A stretch of DNA of 14,024 bases, taken from assembly GCA_958430865.1 (NCBI GenBank), contig CAUDNR010004368.1, forward strand, positions 1 to 14,024. Reading direction: 5' to 3'. Each line of letters starts with the position of its first letter. Within the stretch, counting starts at the first letter, position 1. A program made the position numbers and the translations under genes. The DNA is from Entrophospora sp. SA101 (taxonomy: Eukaryota > Glomeromycota > Glomeromycetes > Entrophosporales > Entrophosporaceae). Below the pieces are notes generated by a model that saw nothing but the letters and a program-made list of their open reading frames with translations, was not told the DNA's origin and made no database searches. This document shows positions 1 to 7,970 of the stretch, piece by piece.

Positions 1-108
1 TGACTTATCAAGGGATTTTAAATAGGGAAAAAAAGGGCTGAAAAATTTTGGCTGACTTAGGCCAAAACCGACTTATCAAGGGACCGACTTATTGAGTCTA
101 CCTGTGTA
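1..108. mobile_element. End of a TA-flanked (Tc1/mariner-like) non-autonomous element, cut by the window edge
   Basis: The motif CGACTTATCAAGGG or a close variant occurs at 1-14, 69-83 and 83-95. The last copy runs into GAGTCTACCTGTGTA, ending in TA at 107-108. This matches, with a few changes, the right end of the complete MITE at 4650-4794 (CGACTTATCAAGTTTACATATGTA). The stretch AAAATTTTGGCTGACTTA is shared with that MITE in inverted orientation. I infer an older relative of the same family whose left part lies outside the window. No coding sequence is visible in it. Confidence 0.5.
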
Positions 109-219
109 CATTATATGACATATGGGTGACAACAAAAATTTGCTACAATCGTCATTTGAGTGATGTGAAAAATAGAAATCGCACATCAAGTCACCTGCAT
201 ATCCTGATAACTCTCGGAT

Positions 220-396
220 GACAATACAAATGCAATCTACACATCACCTGATGAGCATACTATAAACATCTCATCTTTGACGAAGCAAATGCAAAACGCT
301 TGTCACTCGAATGCGAGGCAAAAGCAAAACACATGCCACACTGGCACATGTCTCAGTGGCTCTTAAATGGCAATACAAATGCGATCTACATATCAT
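220..396. repeat. Imperfect direct repeat, two copies about 149 bp apart
   Basis: GACAATACAAATGCAATCTAC at 220-240 recurs as GGCAATACAAATGCGATCTAC from 369, and both continue into a similar ACATCA/TATCAT stretch. The spacer holds only low-complexity, CA-rich sequence with no usable reading frame. The origin (old element or local duplication) is unknown. Confidence 0.5.
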
Positions 397-458
397 CAAA
401 TCATTAAAAGGAAGCAAATAACAAGCTTATTAGAGTTCAAAATGAGTAGCTATAAAAT

Positions 459-538
459 AAGTAGGTAGCAGTCTAATCATAAGTAGGTAACAGTCTAACA
501 TAAGTAGGTTGCAATATATATATATTGTGACCTACTAG
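459..538. repeat. Short tandem repeat running into a hairpin
   Basis: AAGTAGGTAGCAGTCTAATCAT (459-480) is followed by AAGTAGGTAACAGTCTAACAT (481-501) and a third start, AAGTAGGTTGCA (502-513). The third unit forms an inverted repeat: AGTAGGTTGCAATATA at 503-518 pairs with TATATTGTGACCTACT at 521-536, with two mismatches and a 2-base loop. It could be a relic transposon terminus or a fold-back element. No gene overlaps it convincingly. Confidence 0.55.
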
Positions 539-880
539 TTATTTGATAAAGTTCATTACAAATATGGAAAACAGTATCAAATATTATTATTATATGTACT
601 GTTTTCTGGATCCAGAGTTAATAACTTTGATTTTAGGAAAGAACAATGTTTATTTACACCTTGGTTTAAAATTTTATCAATTCTGTACACAGGAACAGCT
701 TAGAGGAAATCATATTTTACAATAAAAAGATATAGGTGATGGTGCATATTATCTAACCCAATTTGTTAATTATTTGCAGATAATTTCCAAAATTGGTTAG
801 ACAATGTGCTCTGTGCACATAAATCAATCAATTTATGTCATTGAACCAAAGTTCACAAGTTCAAATGATTTTTTGAACTG

Positions 881-933
881 GTTATTTAACTTTTGAACCA
901 GTTATTTAACTGACAGTTCAAAAGTTAAATAAC
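881..933. repeat. Perfect 18-bp inverted repeat (stem-loop)
   Basis: GTTATTTAACTTTTGAAC at 881-898 is the exact reverse complement of 916-933, leaving a 17-base loop. The loop repeats GTTATTTAACTG, so the block also contains a direct repeat. It lies about 160 bp before the histone-like exons. It has no T tract and no gene ending here, so I do not call it a terminator. Confidence 0.7.
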
Positions 934-1092
934 TGTCATTGCCAACACTGCTCTATATATATGAGTTTGTGAATTTATATAATAATTTATTGGGATATTT
1001 GATATCAGTTGATTAACAAATTAATTAGTTTTGATTTTCTTAAAAGGTTGCACACCTTAATAATTTATATTGTAATTTTTTTTTTAAATTAG

Positions 1093-1314
1093 CTGCTGAA
1101 GCATATCTAGTCCAAATGTTTGAAAATGGGTATGTTTATTTGATAATTTTCAATCTGTAAAAAATAATGATTTCATTAGTAATATCATTAATAAAAAACT
1201 GCTCCCTCCATTATTATCAGGCATTTATGCACAACCCATGCTAAACGAATAACATTAATGAGAGAGGACCTTGAATTAGCATTGAACATTTCTGAAGGCA
1301 GTATTAATATATAA
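1093..1314 (+). pseudogene. C-terminal fragment of a histone H3 / CENP-A-like gene, two exons
   Basis: Exon 1093-1129 and exon 1221-1314 are joined over a 91-nt intron (1130-1220) that starts GTATGT and ends TTATCAG. A TTAAATTAG acceptor precedes the first exon. The joined product contains AAEAYLVQMFENG followed by HLCTTHAKRITLMREDLELA and then a divergent tail to a TAA. This follows the end of the histone fold of H3 (AAEAYLV, a loop with LC, HAKR.T.M..D..LA), covering the end of helix 2, loop 2 and helix 3. The usual LARRIRGERA end is replaced by LALNISEG and about five more residues. I could not find the upstream H3 parts (N-terminal tail, first helices) in the 1092 bases before it. Either a distant exon lies outside the window or this is a DNA-level duplicate that lost its 5' part. 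The kept intron rules out a processed copy. The homology is clear; function as a centromeric variant is only a possibility. Confidence 0.72.
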
Positions 1315-1672
1315 AAAAATATAAAATAGAATTGTAATTTTTAGATGGTTATGTACTGCATTATACCATTAAGGCTCCAATCGAGAGTGATTCAATTCAA
1401 TTCGATTCGAATTCAAAAAAACAGGATTCGAATTGATTCGAATCAAACTGGATTCCTAAAATTTTTTTATATTTTTAATTTGATAATTTAAATTTATATT
1501 ACACAGTGAATCTCAATTAGTGTACCTCAATTTAATGAATACTAATGGATTGAGGTCTAAGAATGGTTTAATGATAATAAAATTCTTCTTGGTATGATAT
1601 TTATTCGAATTTTTAATAATAACGGATTTCTTAATATTAATGTTAATGGTCGTGTGACCTATATTATTAATA

Positions 1673-1855
1673 ATGAGTAAAAAAAATAACACGATTTACA
1701 GTTGTCAATTCATTAAATCTAAAATAATAAGTATTAATATTACTGATGCTTCTTCAACTTCTTCGATTTCTTCAACAAGAAGAACAAGAAGCATTGCGCG
1801 GAATCATTTTACAACCATAGATGGAAAGGCAAGATGCAATTATTGCTCCAAGTAA
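1673..1855 (+). pseudogene. Truncated BED-type zinc finger (transposase N-terminus relic)
   Basis: The 60-residue frame begins at an ATG. After a Ser/Thr-rich stretch it gives a RTRSIARNHFTTIDGKARC-type segment with a CxxC pair at residues 55 and 58. The aromatic HF, the DGKA turn and CNYC followed by K are the first half of a BED finger, as found at the N-terminus of hAT transposases. The second half (the His/Cys ligands) and all catalytic regions are missing: the frame stops two codons after the second Cys. A GTAAAA after the last codons could be a splice donor, but no matching downstream exon is visible. It lies inside the transposon at 1369-2249 and is probably its coding remnant. Confidence 0.55.
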
Positions 1856-2054
1856 AATTTTTTTACAATATTTATACTATATAAATAAATATAAAATAAA
1901 AAATATTTTTGTAAATAAAACTATAAAATATACATTAAAATGAAGATTTTTCATTTATTATATATAGTGTATTTGATTCAAATCATGGATTCAAATCAGT
2001 TATTATTATAGATTCGAACCAGTCAGTTTGAATCAAATCAAATCAGTTCAAATT

Positions 2055-2153
2055 AAATTATATATTCGAATCAGTTCGAATGGTATCAAATTATATATTC
2101 GAATCCGTTCGAATCGAATCAAATTATACATTCGAATCAGTTCGAATCGAATC
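2055..2153. repeat. Three tandem 33-bp units inside the transposon's right end
   Basis: Units start at 2055, 2088 and 2121, each beginning AAATTATA(T/C)ATTCGAATC and continuing with (A/C)GTTCGAAT. They differ at a few positions. The array runs on into GAATCGAATCGAATC. Each unit holds two TTCGAA cores. In transposons such subterminal arrays often bind the transposase; that role is inferred here. Confidence 0.75.
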
Positions 2154-2544
2154 GAATCGAATCAAAGTACAATTCGATTTGAATGAAACGAATCAAAAAT
2201 TAAGTGATTCGATTCGAATCGAATTTCATTGATTCGTTCGGAGCCTTAATTAGGTCAAAATCAAGTTCTTTATATACATGTTCTTTACATACTACTTTTT
2301 TAATAATTAATTTCCGCTTTCTATTCTTTGCTTAATTACTAAGTAATTACAAACTATCAAAAAAGTGGACAAGAGTTTTAAAAAAAGTAGTATTAGCCCG
2401 AATTGGGCGATTCCGCCCGGTTTGGAATAATCGTCATTAATCTCTACTAAATAAAGTTAAATAAATACGAACGTGCTACGGATCAATAAAAATTAAATGG
2501 ACGGGACGTAACACGAATTCAGATAATTATCCCTTAAATTGGCT

Positions 2545-2589
2545 ATCGTACAAATTTGTACGATTAAATTTTTTTATATAAAAAAATTT
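2545..2589. repeat. Two adjacent perfect palindromes
   Basis: ATCGTACAAATTTGTACGAT at 2545-2564 is a perfect 20-bp palindrome. It is followed at once by a 24-bp perfect palindrome at 2566-2589 made of AAATTTTTTTA, TA and its complement. The first is unlikely to be a by-product of AT bias because it contains GTAC and CGAT blocks. Possible explanations are a binding site for a dimeric protein or a fold-back element terminus. No evidence chooses between them. Confidence 0.7.
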
Positions 2590-3055
2590 TTCTGATCATC
2601 ACGCTTTCTAATTAACAAATGATATTTGAGATTCTATACATTGATCTATATATAGAAATTCGGCCATTATTATTATGGGTTTTGTAAAACTGTAAAAAGT
2701 CTACAATGCCCGTGTCGATCATTACCTTAAAAATTGATATATTCATAATAAAATTTTTTATTGTGCGATTTGATTGGTGGAATTTTGTAATTTACCAATA
2801 AAATTTTTCGAAATTCCCTTATTCGAAAATGTGGACAGTTTAAGGGATACTAAATAGATGATCTGCGCCGTAAAAAAATTTATTGTGTGTAACAATAAAA
2901 ATAGGGCATGTAGATCATTTATTATTTACCTTAAATAAAAGTAAGTATATAATTCCCCATTTTTTAAGCAAATAGGGTCTAATATTTTCACAATGTTATA
3001 GGACAGTATTGTTATTATGTAAAAAACAAATTCGAACAAAAGACCTCGGAGGTTA

Positions 3056-3065
3056 TTTTTGCTGG
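3056..3065 (+). promoter_or_regulatory. Possible copper-signalling element (CuSE-like)
   Basis: TTTTTGCTGG lies 53 bases before the copper-fist start codon. It fits the GCTG-centred element bound by fission yeast Cuf1 (D-T-D-D-H-GCTG-D). The consensus is loose and such matches arise by chance in T-rich DNA. Self-regulation of this gene by its own product is only a suggestion. Confidence 0.2.
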
Positions 3066-3117
3066 AGACAGTCCATATTATATGTAGGTCATATTAGATA
3101 AATTTAAAATTTAAATA

Positions 3118-4251
3118 ATGGTTTTTATTGACGGTGTAAAATATGCATGGTATTTATAACGAATCCCATTTAAATGTTATTGTTCTTAATATAGCAAATG
3201 TTCGTTATATTCATTGATAATAGGGGTAATATTAATTTCAAAATTTTACTTTTCACTTATTTCTTAAAAGTGCAACTTGTATAAAAGGACATAGGTCAAC
3301 ATCATGTCAACATCGCGATAGGCCATTACTTGAAATCAAAAGAAAAGGTCGTCCCGTCACTCAATGCAACAATTGTCGTGAGCTTCGTAAAACCCAAAAC
3401 ATACATATTAAATGTAATTGTAACGAAAGAAAAAAAGAAGGTTAGCTTGTTTATTTTACATATATGTATATTTATATATTTATCATAAGTAATTGTTGGT
3501 TATTATTCATTAAAATCTTTAGTAACTCCTTCCTTGTCACAATCCAAGTCATCCGTAATAATAACAAGTTCAAATGATTCTTCTGAATCACCTACAAATT
3601 TTGATAATTTCGTTTCAAATTTGAGTAGTAGTGATAAACTAAAAGGTGAGAGATTAATAATAATCGATTCAACAAATTAAGTTAGATTTACTAGTAAATT
3701 TACTAAGAAAAAAAAATATTTTCGAACAAATTTTTTCTTTTATAGTCCAGTCATTATTAAACCCATGCAATTGTTTAACTGGTGATAGGTGTATTTGTTG
3801 TAGAGACGAAGAAAATGAATTCATCTCATCAGCAGAAAATTCAAATCGAGATTGTAATACTATGGAAGGGTCTGATGAAAAGTCAGGAGACTTGAGTGGC
3901 GTTTTAGGAGCTGAAATATGTAGTAGCACACCCGATGATTTGGTTAATATAATTTACAGTCCATTTAAAAGTATTCCTTCAGCCAATAAAAGTGGAAATT
4001 GTTGTGGTTCCGGTTCCAAGCCAATCTGTAGATGTGGTAGTGGGTGTAAATGTAAAGGATGTGACACACATGCATTAAGAGTTGACTTGAATCCTCAGGT
4101 ACAGCCTGTTCTATCAAAACTTAAGACATCATGTTGTGCTGCACCTCATATTCCAAAACCAAAGCATACAGTAATAATAGATGAAGATGGAGTTCTTTTG
4201 TGTGGATGTGGTTGTAAAAAACCGAATTCTGAATGCTCTGGTTTGTGTTGA
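3118..4251 (+). CDS. Copper-fist transcription factor, Mac1/Cuf1 type (copper-responsive regulator)
   Basis: My model has four exons: 3118-3149, 3271-3440, 3523-3645 and 3746-4251. The introns are 121, 82 and 100 nt, all GT...AG, and every junction keeps frame. The product is 276 aa. Residues 1-61 form a copper-fist DNA-binding domain: start MVFIDGVKYAC, zinc ligands C11, C14, C23 and H25, then KRKGRP (34-39) for the minor groove, followed by CNNC (43-46) and CNC (59-61). A Ser-rich linker follows. Three further Cys clusters come next: C116-X-C-X5-C-X-C-C127; a CXCX3CXCX2CX2H block at 203-217, close to the copper-sensing motif of yeast Mac1 and S. pombe Cuf1; and CGCGC...C...C at 261-276. Family knowledge: these nuclear factors bind Cu(I) through the Cys clusters. 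Mac1/Cuf1 types activate copper uptake genes when copper is low; Ace1 types activate metallothionein when it is high. The CXCX3CXCX2CX2H block favours the first. The ATG is supported by the conserved N-terminus. It stands alone, downstream of empty DNA and upstream of a MITE. Confidence 0.93.
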
Positions 4252-4649
4252 AAGTTTATGTGAAGGTAAAGTTTTTAATAATTTATTAATAATAAATAAA
4301 GATTACAAATAAAAATATTTTTACATGATTTTATTTTTTATTAGAATATTTATTAAAACAACAACCAATTTAAATGCATTATTATTATTGCTTTTTAATA
4401 AGAAGGATGATTATAATTAATCCAATAAGCTATTAAATAAGTGTTGTGCTATTAATTTTCATTATAATTAATTATCAACGTCTATATAACTAATTAAATT
4501 CGATTATGATGATGGGAATCCTATACATAGTTTTAAAATCAAACCCATTAGTAGAAGGTTCAATCAGCATTCCATGTTGGATTGATTAATAATTCACATT
4601 CGTCAATAAAGATTTGGAAGATCTATAGTGTAATTTCAAGGTTAAAATA
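4252..4649. other. 3' flank of the copper-fist gene, no gene seen
   Basis: The flank is AT-rich sequence without a reading frame of note on either strand. It starts with the probable 3' UTR and polyadenylation region (AATAAATAAA at 4291-4300) and ends at the MITE. Confidence 0.5.
4291..4300 (+). terminator. Possible polyadenylation signal of the copper-fist gene
   Basis: AATAAATAAA lies 40 bases after the TGA stop, in an A/T-rich context. The position suits a eukaryotic poly(A) signal, but AATAAA is common by chance in this DNA. Confidence 0.3.
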
Positions 4650-4794
4650 TACATATGTAAACTCGATAAGTCAGTCTCGCAATAAGTCAGCCAAAATTTT
4701 CACCCCATTTTCTTAATATTTAAGTAATTTAATTCAATAAGTCTGTCATATGAGCTCACCCCCACATGACCGACTTATCAAGTTTACATATGTA
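4650..4794. mobile_element. 141-bp MITE with TA target-site duplication (Tc1/mariner-like)
   Basis: The left terminus CATATGTAAACTCGATAAGTC (4652-4672) is the inverted copy of 4772-4792 with one mismatch in 21. TA flanks each side (4650-4651 and 4793-4794), the target duplication used by Tc1/mariner elements. The interior is 99 bp, AT-rich and non-coding, and holds further AAGTCAGCC / GACTTATT pieces. A related end is found at 1-108. An autonomous partner must supply the transposase; none is in the window. Confidence 0.85.
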
Positions 4795-6242
4795 GATCAA
4801 ATATTAAAAGAAGTCTACATCAAATTAATATTTTGTGATTATTTTATTTTATTTTTAATTTGAATTGAAATTGTTTATAGATACAAGTTTATTATATACG
4901 TGTATAATTGTATTTAGCTTGATCTTTTGTCAGACGTTTAATAATTTCAAAGGTTCACATCATATATGGGAAATTTTGAGGGCTGATAGATACTTGCAAA
5001 ACCTTCAAGAGGCAGAGGTCTAAATGTGATTTCTTTTATTTTTTTTTCTCATTTTGATGGCTTCTGTTGTTTTTGTTTTTAATAAAAATTAGAACACAAT
5101 CATCTGTAACCAGATGATATTCTTGGTCAGAAATTCTTTAATGTATGCATTGAAAATAATAGCATAATTTGAATCCTCACTAATAACAAAATATTTTGAG
5201 AACAGTATCTTATTTGATACCTTGTTATTGTTGGAACTGTTTGATGGATATAGGCTTTTGAGACATAGCATAGCCCTGTTATTTCAAGTTTATTAAAAAA
5301 AAATTTATAGGTATTAATATATTTAGAATTATAGTTCAGCAGAGTACAAATGTTTATACATTAAATGTTCCATTAAAAATATATCCGTTTATAGTTTAAA
5401 GTCTGTTCGTTTAAAACATCCCAGTTGTCTTTAAATAATGTTTTGTGCCTGTGTCGCAGACGTTGGGATGGTGCTAATAATGTTATATATAGCTAAGAGA
5501 AGGCTAAATAAATACACATTAAATTTTATTTCAACATTCAAACGGCTTCTGGAACAAAATAATAACATATCCCGAATTAATATTAACAATGATTGGCAGT
5601 TGTCCTATTGCCATTTACCGGTGGGATATGAGAAGCACCAATATTTCTGACAGCGTTTTCCAGGGATAATGCTTTGTATATACTAATTACATCCCAATAT
5701 ATCTATCTAAAACTAGTTGGCATTATGATAAACTATATAGACTATAAAAGATCTAACAATATCTGAAGATCAGATCACAAGACCAAAAGAAAATAACTTT
5801 TATGTACACCAAGTAAATTTGATATAGTGAACAAATAAAATTGATCATGTTCGGTGCTATGCTAGATATGGTTGATTGGTTTAGTGGTGCTGATCAATCT
5901 AAAGTCATTGACAACAATTATAGAAACATTCTTAAATTGGAGTATTTTATGATATTTTATTACTAGTTATTTATATCTGTCCTATTCTTCTTGATCATAT
6001 TGAACAATTTTGATCTCTGATGACACAATTACGATGTTCACTTTGTTGCGGTACGTCCCAATTGATTACTTTTTAATCAACAATAACGCTATTATTCAAA
6101 GTTCTGTCTTTATTCAATAATTACCTTTTAATCATCTTAAACTTGTATTGATGGGTTAACCACACTTTCCTAAACTTGAGGATCATAATGCAATGGATAA
6201 TTCAGGGTGGGTATAAGGGTAATATTGTTTGACGAAATGTTA
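4795..6242. other. Long intergenic stretch with only weak reading frames
   Basis: I find no recognisable gene. Weak frames are: a 60-residue minus-strand frame from an ATG at 5271 down to 5089; a 70-residue plus frame at 5438-5650; a 39-residue plus frame at 5847-5966 beginning MFGAMLDMVDWF; and a short open segment around 4964-5022 reading WEILRADRYLQNLQEAEV before a stop. None shows a known motif, splice pattern or repeated support. They may be relics of genes or mobile elements. A T-rich tract lies at 5036-5050. Confidence 0.4.
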
Positions 6243-7030
6243 CTAAAGTTGTAAAACTATTACATCAAATTCACTGCCATTAAGTCAAGAATGACACAAG
6301 TAAAATTGCTTTAAAGGCTAAATATATATTATTCCAAGGTCTTTTCTTTTATTTTTATATTTTCTTATTTATCCCAATCTCTCCTTTGTTTCATTAGTTG
6401 TTCCAGGAGCTAAGTTTTTCTTTTACTGAATACAATTTCAGTTTCCACACACTCATTTACTACTAAACTCGAATATTTCTTATATTAATATTAATAACGT
6501 GATACATGATCAGGTTAGATAAAATCGTTGACTAGGGTTCAGTACTTTATGTTCAGGGTTAATTTTAGTGTATAATTGAAAATTTTACACACAAAGGCTT
6601 TTTATAATTACCAAAGTTGTAAAACCATTATTCATTAAGTCAAAAATGACATAAGCAAGAACATTTAATGCAAGTAAAATTGCTTTAAAGCTAGTAAAAT
6701 ATAAGCTTACAAAAAAATCATATAAATATATAAATATATGTTCTTATTCTGTGTATCCCAATCTCTCCAGTCGTAGTTATATTTTTCTTTTGCTGGATAC
6801 CAATTCAGTTCCCACACACTTGTTTACTTTGAACATTTGTTATCTTAATATTAATATCATGATGCATATGATTAGGAATTTGAATAATAATAATTGTGTG
6901 TTTTATGTTCCAGAATCAACCAATTTTAGTGTAGAAGTAGGCCTTCTACACATAAACCTCCATAAAATTATACATTATAATGATTACAATGAAAATTTTA
7001 TGCAAAGGCCTTTTATAATTATTATCAAAT
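6243..7030. repeat. Diverged tandem duplication, unit about 365 bp
   Basis: AAAGTTGTAAAACTATTA (from 6245) recurs as AAAGTTGTAAAACCATTA (from 6613). In the same order both copies then show an ATTAAGTCAA(G/A)AATGACA block, AAGTAAAATTGCTTTAAAG, ATCCCAATCTCTCC, a CAGTT(T)CCCACACAC-like block, TTAATATTAATA(A/T)C and AATTTTAGTGTA. They end in AAAGGC(T/C)TTTTATAATTA. The offset is 361-368 bases throughout, so this is a two-copy tandem array with many substitutions and indels. Neither copy codes for protein: the 99-codon frame over the second copy starts at GTG and is absent from the first. Confidence 0.78.
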
Positions 7031-7050
7031 TACTGTGGGAGTTTTTATAA

Positions 7051-7970
7051 TATTAATTAAGTTACTTTGCAACAACAAAATAATCTTGTAGTGATCAGCA
7101 AAGATTTCATCTACTTGAGTAGTGAATAACTTGGGTCCTCGCTTGAATAATCAATGATATTTTATCAAATGAAATTAAACCTTTAAAAATCGTTAATAAA
7201 CTTTTAAAAAAACATTGTCTTTATTTCTTTTTTTTTAAAGCGCTTTGATAAAAGCAACAAGCGTAATGCCTTGGTAAAAGGTAACAATTATGGAGTTTTG
7301 TAAAAAGCCACGTTTATTTGCTTTAATGAGCAGGCAAAAGTTAGGACTAACGTTGGTTAACTGGTGAGTGTTAATGAAGTATTGTCCAAAGAAATACTGG
7401 TAGTATTATTGTAATAATAAGCATAAGGCTTTAAACAAGCTACTTAAGTTGATTTGCAAATAAACCAAAGCAAGTTTGCAATTGGCCAATAAACATAAAT
7501 GACTGAAATAATTTGATCACAAGTGAATAAAAGGAACTTTATAAAGCCCTTGAACTTTGTAAAGGGCCATCTTTATTTATTTGCAATTATCTGGTATTAA
7601 GTGTGCTTGCAAATTCATCTAGGTGCAAGTAATCAAGAACCAAAGTAAATTCATAAATTAATTAATTGGCAAACACTGAATTATTGTGAATTACTTGCAA
7701 TTAACTGACAAGAGTAGCCTAAAAGTTAAGCCATAATCGCAATGTTACCACTTAACAGAATCAGAAAACTGCAAAAAATTTACTATTTCAAAATATCATT
7801 ATAATTTAATAAATTAAAGATAAAATAAAAAGATAACAAATAAATTTATAGTGGAAATTAAATTAGTCACTAATCAATTCTTTCTTCTAATTACTAGAAT
7901 CTAATTAATCAAATGCAAATAAAAAGTATTGTTAGTAATAATTAATGGACTGCAATTAATAATGAAAATT
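7051..7970. other. Intergenic region downstream of the kinase gene
   Basis: No coding sequence is recognised. The region is rich in TTTGCAA and (A)AGC pieces. A hairpin GCCCTT/AAGGGC with a 10-base loop lies near 7547-7568. A loose repeat of TTTGTAAA(A/G)(A/G)GCCA(C/T)(G/C)TTTATTT occurs near 7294 and 7557. The 3' UTR of the minus-strand kinase should occupy the right end. Confidence 0.4.

Larger units (their letters stand above)
1369..2249. mobile_element. Non-autonomous DNA transposon with GGCTCC termini and TTAA flanks
   Basis: The left end TTAAGGCTCCAATCGA (from 1369) is mirrored by the right end ending CGTTCGGAGCCTTAA (to 2249). GGCTCC (1373-1378) and GGAGCC (2240-2245) are bounded by TTAA on each side. 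Both subterminal regions are packed with GATTCGAATC-type motifs, also inverted relative to each other. The core is about 870 bp and carries a broken BED-finger frame (1673-1855). TTAA flanks are typical of piggyBac-like target duplications. BED fingers are typical of hAT transposases, and TAAGG also fits the hAT terminal pattern, but I see no matching 8-bp flanks. Superfamily is therefore unresolved. Confidence 0.72.
2250..3117. other. Intergenic stretch upstream of the copper-fist gene
   Basis: I see no coding sequence here on either strand. The stretch contains the two palindromes at 2545-2589, AT-rich runs and scattered TTATTGTG(T/C)G-like pieces (around 2758 and 2881). Its right end must contain the promoter and 5' UTR of the gene starting at 3118; no single TATA box stands out because the whole region is AT-rich. 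Confidence 0.5.

Noticed and set aside
543..725. 60-codon plus-strand frame
   Set aside because: It begins at TTG, is dominated by AT-driven residues (I, N, Y, K, L), has no motif, and does not join in frame to the histone-like exons.
775..848. Segment reading NFQNWLDNV as a possible upstream H3 exon
   Set aside because: Only a vague likeness to the FQRLVREI part of H3; spacing and the residues around it do not fit.
3669..3929. 86-codon minus-strand reading frame
   Set aside because: It lies opposite intron 3 and exon 4 of the copper-fist gene and has no motif; it is a shadow frame.
5089..5271. 60-codon minus-strand frame with a real ATG
   Set aside because: It has no recognisable motif, no splice support and no partner exon; it is mentioned only in the region note.
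5438..5650. 70-codon plus-strand frame with ATG
   Set aside because: It has no family resemblance and sits among weak frames; it may be a relic, but nothing supports a gene.
6751..7050. 99-codon plus-strand reading frame
   Set aside because: It begins at GTG, lies in the second copy of the tandem duplication, and is not preserved in the first copy.
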